Part shown: positions 1 to 8,233 of the stretch, in pieces
How the letters are laid out: every line of letters begins with the position of its first letter
How positions within the stretch are numbered: the stretch's first letter is position 1
NCBI RefSeq assembly: GCF_020165195.1
Contig: NZ_JAIUHR010000028.1
Span: forward strand, 28,945-92,944
Length of the DNA stretch: 64,000 nucleotides
DNA from: Mesorhizobium sp. CA14
GTDB lineage: Bacteria; Pseudomonadota; Alphaproteobacteria; Rhizobiales; Rhizobiaceae
Direction of reading: 5' to 3'
The notes under the pieces: model-generated
What the model saw: the letters and a program-made list of their open reading frames with translations, nothing else
Told to the model about the DNA's origin: nothing
The model's database searches: none
Translations under genes and position numbers: made by a program

Positions 1-237
1 CAGTAAGGTTTGAAATGACCCCGCGCGAATGCGCTGGCAAATGTGTTGCACGGCAGCATGACAGTGCCGTGTCAGCGCCAAGACGGCGCTTCCCGGAGCC
101 GGCAAATGCCGTCGTGGAGCTGTAATAGCGCGGACATATGGGTGTGGCATTGTGATGCTGCGGCGCACAAATCATGTGCCTTCCCGGTTGTCTGCCTTCA
201 TACTCTTCCCTCCTGTCCTCCTGTCGCGAGATCTCCC

Positions 238-1026
238 ATGGGTTCCTTGTCTTCGAAGAATGCGCTCGTCACCGGCTCGACCAGCGGCATCGGCCTTGCA
301 ATCGCCCGTGCCTTCGCCGCGGAGGGCGCCAACGTCACCATCAACGGCCTGGGCGACGCCGCGGCGATCGAGCAGGAGCGGGCCGGCATCGAGAAGGATT
401 TCGGCGTCAAGTGCCGCTATTCGGGCGCCAACATGATGGACGGCGCCGCCGTCACCGCCATGATCCACGAGGCCGAGGAGGCGTTCGGCAGCCTCGACAT
501 CCTGGTCAACAATGCCGGCATCCAGCATGTCGCGCCGATCGAGGAATTTCCCGACGACAAGTGGGAAGCCATCATCCGCATCAACCTTCTAGCCGCCTTC
601 TACGCCATCAAGGCGGTGGTGCCGGGCATGAAGCAGCGTAAGTGGGGCCGCATCATCAACACGGCCTCGGCGCATGCGCTGGTCGCCTCGCCGTTCAAGT
701 CGGCCTATGTCTCGGCCAAGCACGGCATTGCCGGCCTGACCAAGACGGTGGCGCTGGAGGTCGCGCAGAACGGCATCACCGTGAACGCGATCGCGCCCGG
801 CTATGTCTGGACGCCGCTGGTTGAAAAGCAAATCCCCGACACGATGAAGGCGCGCGGCATGACCGAGGAGCAGGTCAAGCACGACGTGCTTCTGGCCGCG
901 CAGCCGACCAAGGAATTCGTCACCGTCGAGGAGCTCGCCGCACTTGCGCTGTTCCTGTGCACCGACGCGGCCAGGCAGATCACCGGCACGACCTTGCCGA
1001 TGGATGGCGGCTGGACGGCGCAGTAA
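238..1026 (+). CDS. bdhA: 3-hydroxybutyrate dehydrogenase (SDR family)
   Basis: Predicted cytosolic NAD-dependent oxidation of D-3-hydroxybutyrate to acetoacetate, the ketone-body step of PHB breakdown. The 262-aa protein is a full-length classical short-chain dehydrogenase: the TGSTSGIG cofactor loop is near residue 12, NNAG near 91, and the catalytic set is S144, Y157 and K161 (YVSAK). The end GGWTAQ is typical of rhizobial BdhA. An upstream in-frame extension to position 43 is unlike the family, so the start is placed at ATG 238, although no strong ribosome site precedes it. It is separated from chrB by about 175 bp with a palindrome and is probably its own unit. Confidence 0.9.
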   Translation: MGSLSSKNALVTGSTSGIGLAIARAFAAEGANVTINGLGDAAAIEQERAGIEKDFGVKCRYSGANMMDGAAVTAMIHEAEEAFGSLDILVNNAGIQHVAPIEEFPDDKWEAIIRINLLAAFYAIKAVVPGMKQRKWGRIINTASAHALVASPFKSAYVSAKHGIAGLTKTVALEVAQNGITVNAIAPGYVWTPLVEKQIPDTMKARGMTEEQVKHDVLLAAQPTKEFVTVEELAALALFLCTDAARQITGTTLPMDGGWTAQ

Positions 1027-1054
1027 GGCCACCGACCGCTTCAGGCCAAAGCGC

Positions 1055-1072
1055 GGGGCGGAGCTCCGCCCC
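1055..1072 (+). terminator. Perfect 18-bp palindrome after bdhA
   Basis: GGGGCGGAG is followed directly by CTCCGCCCC, which can form a strong GC hairpin 29 bp after the bdhA stop. There is no clean T-run, only AATTTGAATT a few bases on, so this may be a weak or Rho-assisted terminator. Confidence 0.4.
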
Positions 1073-1202
1073 TGGCAATTTGAATTCTTGACAATTGCAG
1101 GGGACCGTTCCAGCATTCCCGCAAGGGGTTCCCCGCGACGACCCCGTGAGGCGTCAGCCCAACGATCGCGTCCAGACTCTCTCTGTTCAGGAGGTGGACG
1201 CC

Positions 1203-2021
1203 ATGCCGTCAACAACCGCAATTACCGTTCCGCAGCTTGCCCGTCTCATCGGGCTGCCCGACGCGCCTTGTCTGATCGATGTGCGCATCGACGAGGATTA
1301 TGAAGCCGACCCGCGCCTGCTGCCGGCGTCTTGCCGGCGCGATTTCAGGACTGTCTCGACCTGGGCGTCGGAATTTTCGGGACGCAAAGTCGTCGTGATC
1401 TGCCAGAGGGGGCAGAAGCTGTCGCAAGGCGTTGCCGCATGGCTGCGTCATGAAGGCATTCCGGCGGAGTCGCTTGAAGGCGGCTTCGAGGCCTGGCTTG
1501 CCGCCAAGGCGCCGTTGGTCAAGGCCGGCGCGATCCCGCCTCGCGACGAGAAGGGCCACACAGTATGGGTCACGCGCTCCCGACCGAAAGTCGACCGCAT
1601 TGCCTGCCCCTGGCTGATCCGCCGCTTCGTCGATCCCGAGGCGGTTTTCCTGTTCGTCGACCCGGCCGAAGTGCCTCTTGTGGCGGACCGCTTCGCAGCG
1701 GTTCCCTTCGACATCGAAGGCGTGTTCTGGAGCCATCGTGGGGATCGCTGCACTTTCGACACGATGATCGAGGAATTCGGCCTGCGCGTCGAAGCGCTCG
1801 ATCGCCTGGCGCTGATCGTGCGCGCCGCCGATACGGCGCGCCTCGACCTCGTGCCGCAGGCCGCCGGGTTCCTCGCCGCCTCGCTCGGCCTGTCGCGCAT
1901 GTTCCGCGACGATCTCGAGCAGCTCGAAGCCGGCATGCTCTTCTACGACGCCTTCTTCCGCTGGTGCCGCGACGCCACCGACGAGACGCATAACTGGCCG
2001 GTCGGAGGGAAGGCACAATGA
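1203..2021 (+). CDS. chrB: Chromate resistance protein, rhodanese + ChrB-type domain
   Basis: A 272-aa protein with two parts. Residues about 10-105 form a rhodanese-like domain with Cys67 in the active-site loop CQRGQK. Residues about 120-265 match the ChrB-type chromate-resistance domain (WVTRSRPKVDRIACPWLIRR, then the FDTMIEEFGL region). ChrB proteins are chromate sensors or accessory resistance factors, and the fused rhodanese is a known variant. The start is fixed by the ribosome site AGGAGG ending 7 bases before ATG 1203; open sequence upstream is unlike the family. Its TGA overlaps the chrA ATG, so the two are translationally coupled. Whether it binds DNA or handles sulfur is not visible here. 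Confidence 0.85.
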   Translation: MPSTTAITVPQLARLIGLPDAPCLIDVRIDEDYEADPRLLPASCRRDFRTVSTWASEFSGRKVVVICQRGQKLSQGVAAWLRHEGIPAESLEGGFEAWLAAKAPLVKAGAIPPRDEKGHTVWVTRSRPKVDRIACPWLIRRFVDPEAVFLFVDPAEVPLVADRFAAVPFDIEGVFWSHRGDRCTFDTMIEEFGLRVEALDRLALIVRAADTARLDLVPQAAGFLAASLGLSRMFRDDLEQLEAGMLFYDAFFRWCRDATDETHNWPVGGKAQ

Positions 2022-3406
2022 CCATGCTTGCCAAGGACGGTGCGGCGCGGCCGGTCGAGGTCCCGGCCGCGCCGAGCTTCCGCGAAGCGACGCGGCTCTG
2101 GACAAAGATCGGCCTGCTTTCCTTCGGCGGGCCGGCCGGGCAGATCGCGCTGATGCACAAGGAACTGGTCGAGGAGCGCCGCTGGATCGGCGAGGAGCGG
2201 TTCCTGCACGCGCTCAACTACTGCATGCTCCTGCCGGGCCCGGAGGCGCAGCAGCTTGCCATCTATATCGGCTGGCTGCTGCACCGGACGGCCGGCGGTC
2301 TTGTCGCCGGCACATTGTTCGTGCTGCCGGGTGCGCTGGTCATGCTGGGCCTGAGCAGCTTCTATATGCTCTACAACGACGTCCCGGTGGTCGAGGCGTT
2401 GTTCTTCGGCGTCAAGGCAGCGGTGCTCGCCGTCGTCGTCGAAGCCGTGATCCGCATCGGCAAGCGGGCGCTGAAGAACCGGGCCATGATCGTGATCGCG
2501 GTGGCGGCCTTCCTGGCCATCTATGCAGGCAAGCTGCCGTTCCCCCTGATCGTGCTCGCGGCAGCCTTTATCGGCTGGATCGGAAATCGCTTCGCGCCGG
2601 GGCTGTTTTCGGGCTCGGCGCACGGCAAGGGCAGCGCCGCTGCCGACAGGACCGGCGTGGTCGACCTGATGTTCGAGCGCGGCGAGCTCGGCCACACCAT
2701 GCCGACGAGATGGCATGCGGTCCGCACCACCGCCATCTGGCTTCCGGTCTGGCTCGGGCCGGTGGTGCTGATCGCCGCGCTGGCGGGGCCAGCCAGCGTG
2801 TGGGCGCAGATCGGCGGCTTTTTCAGCCTGATGGCCGTCGTCACCTTCGGCGGCGCCTATGCGGTGCTCGCCTATGTCGCGCAGGCGGCGGTGACCTCTT
2901 TCGGCTGGCTATCGGCGGGCCAGATGGTCGACGGGCTGGGGCTTGCCGAAACGACGCCCGGGCCGCTGATCCTGGTGCTGCAATTCGTCGGCTTCGCCGC
3001 CGCCTATCGCCATGCCGGCGCGATCAGTCCTTTGCTTGCCGGATCGCTCGGGTCGGCGCTGACGCTCTGGGTCACCTTCGTCCCCTGTTTCTTCTGGATA
3101 TTTTTGGGCGCGCCCTACATCGAGCAGCTCAGGCAGAACAAGGCGCTGGCAGCGGCGCTGGGCGCGATCACGGCGGCAGTCGTCGGCGTGATCATGAACC
3201 TTGCATTGTGGTTCGCGCTGCATGTCGTCTTCGGCAAGGTCGCAAGCGTCGGCTGGGGTGTGGAGGTGCCGGTTCTGTCCTCGCTCGACTGGCGCGCCGC
3301 GCTGCTGTCGGCGGCGGCGATGGTCGCCATGTTCAGGCTGAAGGCCGGCATGCTGCCGACGCTGGCGGGATCGGCGCTGGCGGGGCTTGTGCTGCTGGCC
3401 TTTTAG
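2018..3406 (+). CDS. chrA: Chromate efflux transporter ChrA
   Basis: A 462-aa inner-membrane protein of the CHR family with two homologous halves. Each half has the conserved FGGPAGQ or FGGAYAVL turn (near residues 36 and 275) and a PGP motif (LLPGPEAQQ near 73; ETTPGPLI near 310). It is predicted to export chromate, and sulfate acts as a competitor in studied members. The length is normal for a long-chain ChrA. It overlaps chrB by ATGA (2018-2021), so the pair is one operon. No metal-regulator gene other than chrB is adjacent. Confidence 0.92.
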   Translation: MTMLAKDGAARPVEVPAAPSFREATRLWTKIGLLSFGGPAGQIALMHKELVEERRWIGEERFLHALNYCMLLPGPEAQQLAIYIGWLLHRTAGGLVAGTLFVLPGALVMLGLSSFYMLYNDVPVVEALFFGVKAAVLAVVVEAVIRIGKRALKNRAMIVIAVAAFLAIYAGKLPFPLIVLAAAFIGWIGNRFAPGLFSGSAHGKGSAAADRTGVVDLMFERGELGHTMPTRWHAVRTTAIWLPVWLGPVVLIAALAGPASVWAQIGGFFSLMAVVTFGGAYAVLAYVAQAAVTSFGWLSAGQMVDGLGLAETTPGPLILVLQFVGFAAAYRHAGAISPLLAGSLGSALTLWVTFVPCFFWIFLGAPYIEQLRQNKALAAALGAITAAVVGVIMNLALWFALHVVFGKVASVGWGVEVPVLSSLDWRAALLSAAAMVAMFRLKAGMLPTLAGSALAGLVLLAF

Positions 3407-3456
3407 GTTCGCACGCCTTCCGATCACGTTAGCGTGAACGAAAAAGCCGACCGGCC

Positions 3457-3484
3457 GGGAATAAACGGCCCGGTCCGCCGGTCT
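3457..3484 (+). promoter_or_regulatory. Possible ECF-sigma promoter
   Basis: GGGAATAA is followed after 16 bp by GTCT, resembling -35/-10 pairs of extracytoplasmic-function sigma factors. It lies about 40 bp before a small ORF and about 400 bp before an ECF sigma gene, which suggests autoregulation. The sigma specificity is inferred from resemblance only. Confidence 0.4.
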
Positions 3485-3525
3485 CCAGGGCATGCGCCCT
3501 TTGTGCGCGACAGCAGGAGACCGTC

Positions 3526-3651
3526 ATGAAGCGGCACGAAGACAAATACGCACGGGCTGAAGAGGGCGAAGGCGTCAGCCGCCGTCGTCGCTTGGAGCAT
3601 TGCAGTTGGGCGCATCTGTGTTGGGCGATACCGCCCCGCCGCCGGCCCTGA
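3526..3651 (+). CDS. Possible 41-aa peptide upstream of ECF sigma
   Basis: A short ORF starting MKRHEDKYAR with a very good ribosome site (AGGAGA, 6 bases before the ATG). It is basic, with an RRRR run near residue 19, and has two Cys and two Trp. I do not recognise it. The ribosome site and the ECF-like promoter just upstream favour real translation. The unusual C-terminal half (WAIPPRRRP) could instead mark a truncated gene. It may be the first gene of the sigma operon. Confidence 0.3.
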   Translation: MKRHEDKYARAEEGEGVSRRRRLEHCSWAHLCWAIPPRRRP

Positions 3652-3877
3652 TCCGTGCCGACCGCAATTATCGAGATCCACGACCGTGACGGCGAGCATC
3701 TCATTGCAGCCAGCGATGCGCCGTCCTCTTCCGAGGCGCGCCTTGCTTCCGAGACACTTGACTCCGGTGACACCAATGCCTTCTCCTCCCTCGAAGCAGG
3801 CGCCATCGCCTGCGGTCGCGATCTTCACCCGCGCGAGCAGGGACAGATCGTCGCCTCCCGCTGAGGGCGGCAGACCC

Positions 3878-4450
3878 ATGGCGGGAGCGCCCGGCGGCGG
3901 AACGGTGTTGAGCGAAAAGATGCTGGCAGCGCGTTTTGCCGAAGTGGTGCTGCCGCATCTTGGCGATGCGCTGTCGCTCGCCCGCTGGCTGACCGGCAAT
4001 CAAGCCGATGCCGAGGATGTCGTGCAGGAGGCCTGTCTCAAGGCGCATGCGGGCATTGCCGGGTTCGCTGGGGGAAACCCCCGCGCGTGGCTGCTCACCA
4101 TCGTGCGCAACGCCTCCTACACATGGATGGCGAAGAACCGCCCGCGCAGCGTGGTCGCCGTCGGCGACCTCGCCGATCTCGACGACGTGTCGCCGCCGCC
4201 CGATTCCGATGCCGACAGCCCGGAGGCGGCGCTGATCGCCAAGGCGAATTCGGCGGCGGTGGAAGCTGCGATTGCCAAGCTGCCGCAAGCCTTCCGCGAA
4301 ACGCTGGTGCTGCGCGACATAAACGGTCTCAGCTACCGCGAGATCGCCGCGATGCTCGGCGTGCCGCAAGGCACGGTGATGTCGCGGCTGGCGCGAGCCC
4401 GCGGCCTCTTGATGACGGAACTTGGAGGGCGCCACCATGAGCCCGCATGA
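3878..4450 (+). CDS. ECF-family RNA polymerase sigma factor
   Basis: A 190-aa group 4 sigma factor. Region 2 covers about residues 15-85 (DALSLARWLTGNQADAEDVV, then RAWLLTIVRNASY). After an acidic linker comes region 4 with the helix-turn-helix LSYREIAAMLGVPQGTVMSRLARAR. ATG 3878 is preceded by GAGGGCGG; the frame stays open further upstream but the extra residues look unlike a sigma factor. The anti-sigma gene overlaps its 3' end by 14 bp. The inducing signal is not evident. Confidence 0.88.
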   Translation: MAGAPGGGTVLSEKMLAARFAEVVLPHLGDALSLARWLTGNQADAEDVVQEACLKAHAGIAGFAGGNPRAWLLTIVRNASYTWMAKNRPRSVVAVGDLADLDDVSPPPDSDADSPEAALIAKANSAAVEAAIAKLPQAFRETLVLRDINGLSYREIAAMLGVPQGTVMSRLARARGLLMTELGGRHHEPA

Positions 4451-5354
4451 AAATCGCCCGCGTGAGGACGGATTGCCGCAAGACCCGCAGGATATGAAGC
4501 TGATGATCCACGCCCTTGTCGATGGCGAGCTCGATGCCGCGGCCGCTTTGGCGGTCGAGCGGCGCATGGCCGCCGATCCGGCGCTGGCCGCCGAACATGC
4601 GTGCCTCGTGGCGTTGCGCGGCGCTGTCGCCAGCGTGCCGCGCCCGACCGTCAGCGACGATTTCCTGGCCCGCATTGCGGCCATCGCCGAGGTGAAAGAC
4701 GCCGAGGACGCTGCCGAGCCCATGGCCGCGAAGGCGGAGCCGCTGCCGTCCGCGCAATCGCGAGGCCAAGTCATCGCGATGCAGCCGCGTGCGGCACGCT
4801 GGTTCGACTCCTTCGACTGGCGCCAGATGGCGGCCTCGATCGTGCTGACGGCATTTCTCGCCAGCGGCGCGACGCAGTGGCTGGCGACGGCGGACAATGG
4901 GTCCGACAGCTTCGCCGTGGCCGTCGCCAACGGCCACCGCCGCAGCCTGCTCGCGGCGACGCCGGTCGACATCGTCTCGTCCGACCGCCACACGGTGAAG
5001 CCGTGGCTCGACGGCCGCATCGGCGTGTCGCCGCCGGCGCCCGACATGGCCAAGGACGGCTACGCGCTGCTCGGCGGCCGCGTCGAGGTGATCGGCGATA
5101 GGCCGATGCCGGCGCTGGTCTACCGCCATCACGAGCATCTGATCACGCTGGTGGCCGCACCCCGACAGAACGAGGCCAAATCGGTGCCGGTGGCGGACGA
5201 TCTGTCGGCAGGTGGCTTCCTTCTGGTCCACTGGACCGACGATGCCTTCTCCTACTGGGCAATCTCGGATGCCGAACGTCCGGCGCTGGACGATTTCGTC
5301 GCCCGCTTCCGGGCCGCCATCATCGCCAATCCGGCGGCCGGCAGCCCGGGTTAG
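4437..5354 (+). CDS. Membrane anti-sigma factor
   Basis: A 305-aa protein with a cytoplasmic N-terminal anti-sigma helix bundle (HALVDGELDAAAALAVERRM, about residues 25-45). One membrane helix follows near 131-150 and then a periplasmic domain of about 150 residues. The start ATG 4437 sits 7 bases after GGAGGG and inside the end of the sigma gene, so synthesis of the two is coupled. No HxxxCxxC zinc motif is visible, so it is not an obvious ZAS-type redox sensor. It presumably holds the sigma factor at the membrane until a periplasmic signal arrives. Confidence 0.85.
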   Translation: MSPHENRPREDGLPQDPQDMKLMIHALVDGELDAAAALAVERRMAADPALAAEHACLVALRGAVASVPRPTVSDDFLARIAAIAEVKDAEDAAEPMAAKAEPLPSAQSRGQVIAMQPRAARWFDSFDWRQMAASIVLTAFLASGATQWLATADNGSDSFAVAVANGHRRSLLAATPVDIVSSDRHTVKPWLDGRIGVSPPAPDMAKDGYALLGGRVEVIGDRPMPALVYRHHEHLITLVAAPRQNEAKSVPVADDLSAGGFLLVHWTDDAFSYWAISDAERPALDDFVARFRAAIIANPAAGSPG

Positions 5355-5491
5355 GGAAATGAAACTTCTTTCGCCGCTATTTCAGAGCCCGATAACCCGT
5401 TTGGCGGGATGAGCGAAGGCAGACGCCTGTCCGTGCGAGATAATCGGGCCAAAGCACTTGCCCGGCGGCCCCCGGCGGCACGTAGATAAGT

Positions 5492-5505
5492 CAAAGTCGA
5501 CTTTG
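5492..5505. promoter_or_regulatory. Perfect 14-bp palindrome ahead of cyclase gene
   Basis: CAAAGTCGACTTTG is a perfect dyad just before the cyclase/FHA gene and within the 190-bp gap after the anti-sigma gene. Its position suits an operator, but no regulator is known. Confidence 0.35.
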
Positions 5506-5546
5506 GTATGTTATACACGCTTCGTTCTCGGGGCGGACACGAGTCG

Positions 5547-6437
5547 ATGGATCAGGAAAGACTTCTAGCCGCGGTCCTCTTGGCTGATGTCGTGGGCAGC
5601 ACGCCGCTCTATGAGCGCATCGGCGACGATGCCGCTCTGCGGCAGGTTTCGGATTGCCTCGACGCGATACGCGAGATCGTCGCCCAACACGGTGGTGACT
5701 TCATCTACTCGAAGGGCGATGACGTGCTCAGCCTGTTCGAGAGGCCGGAGGCGGCGCTGAGGGCCGTCTGCCAAATCAGCAGCCACCTGATGAAAGGGCC
5801 GTTGAGCGCCCGTATCGGATTGCATTTCGGAGCGGTCATTCGCGCGCGGGGCGCCCTATTCGGCGATGTTGTCAATGTCACCGCAAGGTTGTCCACCACG
5901 GCCAACCCCGGGGAGGTCCTGATCAGCCAGAGCTTCTTCGAAGCCCTTTCCGCGGACAGCCGCAGCACCTTGCGGCTCCTCGACAAAATGGCCTTCAAGG
6001 GAAAGCAAGAACTCTTCGATGTATATACCCTGAGGAGCGACGATGGGGCCCTCAGCACGCACATCGCCAACCGAGGCACCTTTGTCGATAGGCGCTCCGC
6101 CGCGCCGCCGCAGATCAATCTGATCATCCGCTATGAAGATCAGTCGCGATCCTGCCGAAACAACGAATTCGTGACGATCGGCCGATCTCCGGAATGCGAC
6201 ATCGTCGTCCAGCGGCCCTGGGTCTCAAGGCACCACGCGACCTTCACCATTTCGAATGGCAAGGCGCGCCTTGTCGAGCGAAGCTCGTCGGGCACATTTG
6301 TGTCGATGGGACCCGGCCATGAAGTATTCGTACGCCGCGAAGATATTCTTCTCTTCGGCTCCGGCGTCATCTCGCCTGGACGCAGATCGTCCCTCGGCGA
6401 CGCCCAGATCCTTCACTACGAAATTATCTCAGGCTGA
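5547..6437 (+). CDS. Class III nucleotide cyclase with C-terminal FHA domain
   Basis: A 296-aa soluble protein. Residues about 5-165 form an adenylate/guanylate cyclase catalytic domain: AVLLADVVGSTPLYE carries the first metal Asp (D14), and HGGDFIYSKGDDVLSLF and GDVVNVTARL follow. The C-terminal third is a forkhead-associated domain (FVTIGRSPECDIVV then SRHHATF), which binds phosphothreonine. This suggests nucleotide signalling linked to Ser/Thr kinase signalling. The start could be ATG 5508 (309 aa) instead; 5547 is chosen because the domain begins right after it. Substrate ATP or GTP cannot be told from sequence alone. Confidence 0.82.
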   Translation: MDQERLLAAVLLADVVGSTPLYERIGDDAALRQVSDCLDAIREIVAQHGGDFIYSKGDDVLSLFERPEAALRAVCQISSHLMKGPLSARIGLHFGAVIRARGALFGDVVNVTARLSTTANPGEVLISQSFFEALSADSRSTLRLLDKMAFKGKQELFDVYTLRSDDGALSTHIANRGTFVDRRSAAPPQINLIIRYEDQSRSCRNNEFVTIGRSPECDIVVQRPWVSRHHATFTISNGKARLVERSSSGTFVSMGPGHEVFVRREDILLFGSGVISPGRRSSLGDAQILHYEIISG

Positions 6438-6569
6438 CCTCGCTGGCGCCGACAAACTTTAACTTCCTTACGGCGATCTCTCGCTTGCGACCCGGATATG
6501 CCGCTTCGCGTCGGTCTATCGGACAATGGATTGGAGTAGCTGGAGACAACTGCAGGGAAACGACGCTCC

Positions 6570-7976
6570 ATGACATCAGCCAATATTCTGATCTGCGATT
6601 TTGTCGGCCTCCGCTTTGGCGCGGACGGCAATCCCGACCACAGCGAGGTCAAGGCCTACATCGAAGCCAAAGGTGGCGTGTTCCACCAGACAGGCATCGC
6701 CAAGGCCGGCGCTCTCTACCCCGGCAAGCTGCATTTCTTCTACCTGCCGCAATTGAGCACGCGCGAGGAATTGTTGGCCGAGGCCGGCGACGGCCGCTAC
6801 GACGCCGTCATCGCCGCCGCGACATTCATTCCGGCCGAGACCAGGTTCCGCCTTGGCGGCGTGCGCATCGGCGCCGGCACCGGCAATATGGGGTCGGCAT
6901 CGTGGGGCGGGGGCAGCGGAGAAGGCGGCGAAGCGCCTCTCATGAACACGCCGGGCATCAACAGCCGCGCCACCGCGCAAATGGCCATGAAGGCGCTGCT
7001 GAAAGTCAGGCCGGATCTTCCCGTGGACAGGCTCAACGCCCTGGTCGCCGGTGGGCAGTTCGATACGGGAAAAGATCTGCGGCACTACCCGACCGAAAAA
7101 CTCGAAGGCAAAAGACTGGCGGTGATCGGCTATGGCAATATCGGCCGGGAGTTCGCCAGGCTTGGGCAGGCCTTCGGCATGCGGGTCTGCATCCATGCGC
7201 GGCCACGCCACCAGAAATGGATCGAGCTGGAAGGCTTCGACTACGCCGCAACCATGGAAGACGCGGCGCGCGGCGCGGACGCGCTTTCGGTCCACCTTGG
7301 CCTCGGTGCTTTCGATGCCGGCAAGCAACGATACGCCAACGCCGGACTGATCGGAGATGAGGTCCTCTCCCTCCTCAACCACGGCGCCGTGCTTATCAAC
7401 TACGATCGCGGCGAACTGGTCGACGTGGCGGCACTGGAGCGCGCGCTGGCATCAGGGCGCGTTTCCCATGCGGCGATCGACGCGGACCTGTTCAAGGACG
7501 GCGGCACAGTTTCGGGGCCGATGCTGCCTTATCTCAGACTGGTCGAAGCCTATGGCCAGCGGCTGGAACTTCTCCCCCATGCCGCGGCCGACACGGACCA
7601 TCCCTCTCGTGTCGCGGGCGCCAAGCAGGCCGTCGATCAGATCCACGCCGCCATCACCGAGCATCGCGTCCACAATCTGAAAGGATCGCTGCCTCCGGGC
7701 TTTGTCGACATGGGAGCGAAAGTCCCGCCCGGCATCGGCGGCATCACACCTCGGCACTTGGTGGCGCTAGCCGCCGATCAGGCCGTGGCCGCCGATCTCG
7801 CCCGGTCGAGCGCTGTCGTCGCCGCTTTCTGGGAACGCGTCCTGGCTGCGTCCGAGCAGGAACGACCGGCACTGATCGCTTCCGGAGGCGAAGCACTCGC
7901 CGAGGCCGCGAACCACCTCTCCACACTTTTGCGCAGGCACCATCTTTCGGGGCCGTTCACTTCAGGATCACCTTGA
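6570..7976 (+). CDS. D-isomer 2-hydroxyacid dehydrogenase family protein
   Basis: A 468-aa NAD(P)-dependent oxidoreductase of the D-3-phosphoglycerate dehydrogenase superfamily. The Rossmann motif VIGYGNIG is near residue 186. LINYDRGELVD holds the substrate-binding Arg region and LLPHAAADT the catalytic His. The usual pre-Rossmann segment is replaced by a Gly/Ser-rich stretch (GTGNMGSASWGGGSGEGG), and the C-terminal ~100 residues are not an ACT domain I recognise. The substrate is unknown. It stands alone, with a moderate ribosome site (CAGGGA) before ATG 6570. Confidence 0.8.
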   Translation: MTSANILICDFVGLRFGADGNPDHSEVKAYIEAKGGVFHQTGIAKAGALYPGKLHFFYLPQLSTREELLAEAGDGRYDAVIAAATFIPAETRFRLGGVRIGAGTGNMGSASWGGGSGEGGEAPLMNTPGINSRATAQMAMKALLKVRPDLPVDRLNALVAGGQFDTGKDLRHYPTEKLEGKRLAVIGYGNIGREFARLGQAFGMRVCIHARPRHQKWIELEGFDYAATMEDAARGADALSVHLGLGAFDAGKQRYANAGLIGDEVLSLLNHGAVLINYDRGELVDVAALERALASGRVSHAAIDADLFKDGGTVSGPMLPYLRLVEAYGQRLELLPHAAADTDHPSRVAGAKQAVDQIHAAITEHRVHNLKGSLPPGFVDMGAKVPPGIGGITPRHLVALAADQAVAADLARSSAVVAAFWERVLAASEQERPALIASGGEALAEAANHLSTLLRRHHLSGPFTSGSP

Positions 7977-8018
7977 CGCCCACGATGCGGCGACCTGCTC
8001 GCCAACCATTGAAAAACT

Positions 8019-8095
8019 TGGTGATCCCGACAGGAATCGAACCTGTGACCTACAGATTAGGAATCTGCCGCTCTATCCTACTGAGCTACGGGACC
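8019..8095 (-). tRNA. tRNA-Arg (CCT)
   Basis: The minus strand folds as a complete 77-nt cloverleaf. The acceptor pairs GGTCCCG with CGGGATC, the anticodon loop is TTCCTAA giving anticodon CCT (reads AGG), the T-arm is ACAGG-TTCGATT-CCTGT, and the 3' CCA is encoded. No integrase gene or flanking direct repeat is seen. Confidence 0.96.
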
Positions 8096-8233
8096 ACGCG
8101 GCCCGACACATAAACGCTTCGGGCCGGTTCGCCAAGGGGCATGCTGACCTCCCCCTTGGGCTGCAACTCATCCCGGCAGGCCAAGCCGGCCAAGCCGTAT
8201 CGCGGGATGCTCACCGCCTTCGCCTCAAGGCGC

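Larger units (their letters stand above)
3407..3877. other. Region between chrA and the sigma gene
   Basis: This 470-bp gap holds a possible ECF promoter (3457-3484) and a 41-codon ORF with a strong ribosome site (3526-3651). A GTG-started frame of 69 codons (3655-3864) then ends just before the sigma gene. That frame has roughly 71% GC in third positions by hand count and no ribosome site, so it is not called as a gene. It could be a remnant or a leader. Confidence 0.4.

Noticed and set aside
1203..3406. Chromate genes as part of a transposon
   Set aside because: No transposase, resolvase or terminal inverted repeats were seen around chrB-chrA.
3655..3864. GTG-started 69-codon frame before the sigma gene
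   Set aside because: It lacks a ribosome site, its third-position GC is lower than that of neighbours, and the protein is unrecognised; kept only as a note.
8019..8095. tRNA-Arg as an integration site of a genomic island
   Set aside because: There is no adjacent integrase and no repeat of the tRNA 3' end nearby; flanking genes look core.
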